Assembly: GCA_002316805.1 (NCBI GenBank)
Contig: DCEF01000020.1
Span: 137,899 to 201,898 of the forward strand
Source: Ruminococcaceae bacterium UBA1036
GTDB lineage: Bacteria > Bacillota > Clostridia > Oscillospirales > Acutalibacteraceae
Length of the DNA stretch: 64,000 nucleotides
Direction: 5' to 3'
A program made the position numbers and the translations under genes. Shown here in pieces: positions 62,522 to 64,000 of the stretch. Position 1 is the stretch's first letter. Each line of letters opens with the position of its first letter. The notes beneath the pieces are model-generated. The model was not told where the DNA came from and did no database searches. It saw nothing but the letters and a program-made list of their open reading frames with translations.

Positions 62522-64000
62522 TTAGTCTTTCTTGAGGTTCCAGATATTCTTAGCATATTCCAAAACACTGCGGTCACTGGAGAAATATCCGGCATTTGCC
62601 GTATTCATAAGCCCTTTGCGCGTAAAGGCGCGGCTGTTGCGGTAATCGCGGTTCGCACGCAGGCGCGCTTCCTGATATGAAGAAAAATCATACAGTACGA
62701 AATACTGATCCGGCCTGTGCCAACTTGCACCTTTAAGTATGGAGTCATAGAGTTCCTGGAAAACGCCTGTTCCGCCGTCATCAAGTGTCCCATTCACAAG
62801 CGCATCAAGAGCGCGGCGGGCATGGTCGTTTTTCCTGTAGATTCCATTGGGGTCATAGCTCTCCCTGATTTTGTCAAGCTCTTCCACATGCGCGCCGAAA
62901 ATATAGTTGTTTTCAGCGCCTGAGTGCTCCACAATTTCTATGTTGGCTCCGTCGTAAGTGCCTAAAGTAGGGGCTCCGTTGAGCATAAACTTCATGTTCC
63001 CTGTGCCTGAGGCTTCCGTGCCGGCTGTTGATATCTGCTCCGAGATATCTGCTGCGCAAACAAGCTTTTCAGCATACGAAACATCATAGTTATGTACGAA
63101 AACCACACGCATCATTTTGCTGACTTTCGGGTCTGAATTTACAAGGCGCGCCACTTCATTCACAAGTTTTATAATACCCTTGGCACGCACATAGCCCGGT
63201 GCGGCTTTTGCACCGAATATAAATGCCGTAGGCGTAAAATCGCATATGCTGCCTTCCTTAATTCCGTAATACAGGTCGAGTATTGAAAGCGCGTTTAAGA
63301 ACTGGCGTTTATACTCGTGCAGCCGCTTTGCCTGTATATCGAAAATAAAGTCTGGCGGTATGCTCACATTTTCATTTTTTTCAATGAACTGTGAAAGCTG
63401 CTGCTTTTTCTTATTTTTCACGCCTGCGAAATCATCAAGCACACCATTGTCGTCCGCAAAGCGTTTAATCCCCGACAGCATATCCAGGTCAGTTATCCAC
63501 CCGTCCGAGCCTAAAATACGCGTTATAAGGGCTGAAAGCTCCGGATTGCAGAGTGCAAGCCAGCGGCGCTGGGTAATGCCGTTAGTCACATTGCAGAAAC
63601 GCTCAGGGTAAAGCTCATACCACTGTTTCAGCACACGGTTCTTAAGTATCTCCGTGTGCAGCTTTGCCACGCCGTTCACATGGCATGAAGCATACACGGC
63701 AAGGTTTGCCATGCGTATTGTCTTCTGCTCTTTTTCCTCCGTATGCTCCGAGCCATCCGCATCTTTTACAGTTTGCCGCACTGTTTTCGCATCTACTACG
63801 GAACAGGCCGGAAGGTCACTCGCGAATTTTCCGCCAAGCGACAGGAATTCTTTCTTCTGGCGCTCCGCTATCTCGTCAACTATTCCGCATATGCCCGGAA
63901 GGACTGACGCATAAAGATTTTCATCCCACTGCTCGAGGGCTTCCGCCATAACCGTATGGTTTGTGTAGCGGAATGTCCTGCTTGTAATTGAAAACGCCGT
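62522..64000 (-). CDS. glgP: Glycogen/maltodextrin phosphorylase (partial, 5' end outside window)
   Basis: The frame stays open to the last base of the window, so only about 492 C-terminal residues are seen. It releases glucose-1-phosphate from alpha-1,4-glucans with pyridoxal phosphate. RYTNHTVMAEALEQW near the window edge is the GP core motif. RVVFVHNYDVSYAEKLV and TEASGTGNMKFMLNGA contain the PLP-binding Lys and its surroundings, and NGITQRRWL is another conserved block. The missing part holds the N-terminal regulatory domain. It precedes malQ by 12 nt, forming a glycogen-degradation operon. Confidence 0.95.
   Translation of the reverse strand, partial: TAFSITSRTFRYTNHTVMAEALEQWDENLYASVLPGICGIVDEIAERQKKEFLSLGGKFASDLPACSVVDAKTVRQTVKDADGSEHTEEKEQKTIRMANLAVYASCHVNGVAKLHTEILKNRVLKQWYELYPERFCNVTNGITQRRWLALCNPELSALITRILGSDGWITDLDMLSGIKRFADDNGVLDDFAGVKNKKKQQLSQFIEKNENVSIPPDFIFDIQAKRLHEYKRQFLNALSILDLYYGIKEGSICDFTPTAFIFGAKAAPGYVRAKGIIKLVNEVARLVNSDPKVSKMMRVVFVHNYDVSYAEKLVCAADISEQISTAGTEASGTGNMKFMLNGAPTLGTYDGANIEIVEHSGAENNYIFGAHVEELDKIRESYDPNGIYRKNDHARRALDALVNGTLDDGGTGVFQELYDSILKGASWHRPDQYFVLYDFSSYQEARLRANRDYRNSRAFTRKGLMNTANAGYFSSDRSVLEYAKNIWNLKKD

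Overview
The window looks like chromosomal core DNA of a Gram-positive, low-to-moderate GC Clostridia member, most like an Oscillospiraceae/Ruminococcaceae relative. The reasons are: strong Shine-Dalgarno sites with frequent TTG and GTG starts, near-consensus SigA promoters with 17-nt spacers, two T-box leaders, a glmS ribozyme, a DUF1385 gene next to prmC, a ProS without a visible editing insertion, a sortase sorting signal of the PKTGD type, and a PG_binding/LysM/M14 peptidase of a kind common in spore formers. I see no rRNA, tRNA, CRISPR array, insertion sequence or prophage. The species cannot be named from the sequence alone.

Layout. 1-720: tail of a sortase-anchored surface protein. 724-2568 (-): class II aldolase and 8-oxoguanine glycosylase. 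3020-8578 (+): rlmB, an unusual 1104-aa protein (acidic proline-rich half fused to a degenerate P-type ATPase), and two membrane proteins (YczE-like and DUF1361). 8668-10393 (-): a NifU-like scaffold with a GGGtGRT protein. 10634-12152 (+): a small membrane protein and pta. 12353-15701 (-): deoB, proS and acpP. 15914-22679 (+): an aromatic amino acid operon, aroE-aroK fusion, tyrA, aroB, aroA, aroC, pheA. 22777-30158 (-): a mannitol PTS operon, mtlA-mtlR-mtlF-mtlD, that also carries ptsH and ptsI. 30380-32470 (+): glmS with its ribozyme. 32589-37025 (-): MoxR, DUF58 and transglutaminase. 37185-38102 (-): prmA. 38237-42063 (+): a SpoVB-like flippase and a fused trehalose-6-phosphate synthase/phosphatase. 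42159-44305 (-): cstA behind a T-box whose specifier reads as isoleucine. 44547-48850 (-): a cysteine T-box operon cysE-cysS-Nramp-ybaK. 48860-58109 (-): pgsA, rimO, recX, recA, prmC, DUF1385, a two-component system and its lipoprotein. 58305-59552 (+): an MFS exporter. 59557-64000 (-): M14 peptidase, malQ and a partial glgP.

How the genes fit together. The aro operon holds five of the seven shikimate steps plus the branches to prephenate/phenylpyruvate and hydroxyphenylpyruvate; DAHP synthase and dehydroquinase must lie elsewhere. The mannitol operon is self-sufficient for uptake, because the general PTS proteins EI and HPr sit in it, and a TTTGTCA-N11-TGACAAA inverted repeat just upstream of its promoter is a good MtlR operator candidate. 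The cysteine T-box operon joins cysteine synthesis, Cys-tRNA charging and Cys-tRNA proofreading, and that last enzyme may compensate for the missing editing domain of ProS.

Most worth a second look: the degenerate P-type ATPase fusion (3807-7121), the isoleucine T-box in front of a CstA-type transporter, the Nramp-fold transporter with altered metal-site motifs inside a cysteine-regulated operon, and the GGGtGRT/NifU-like pair.
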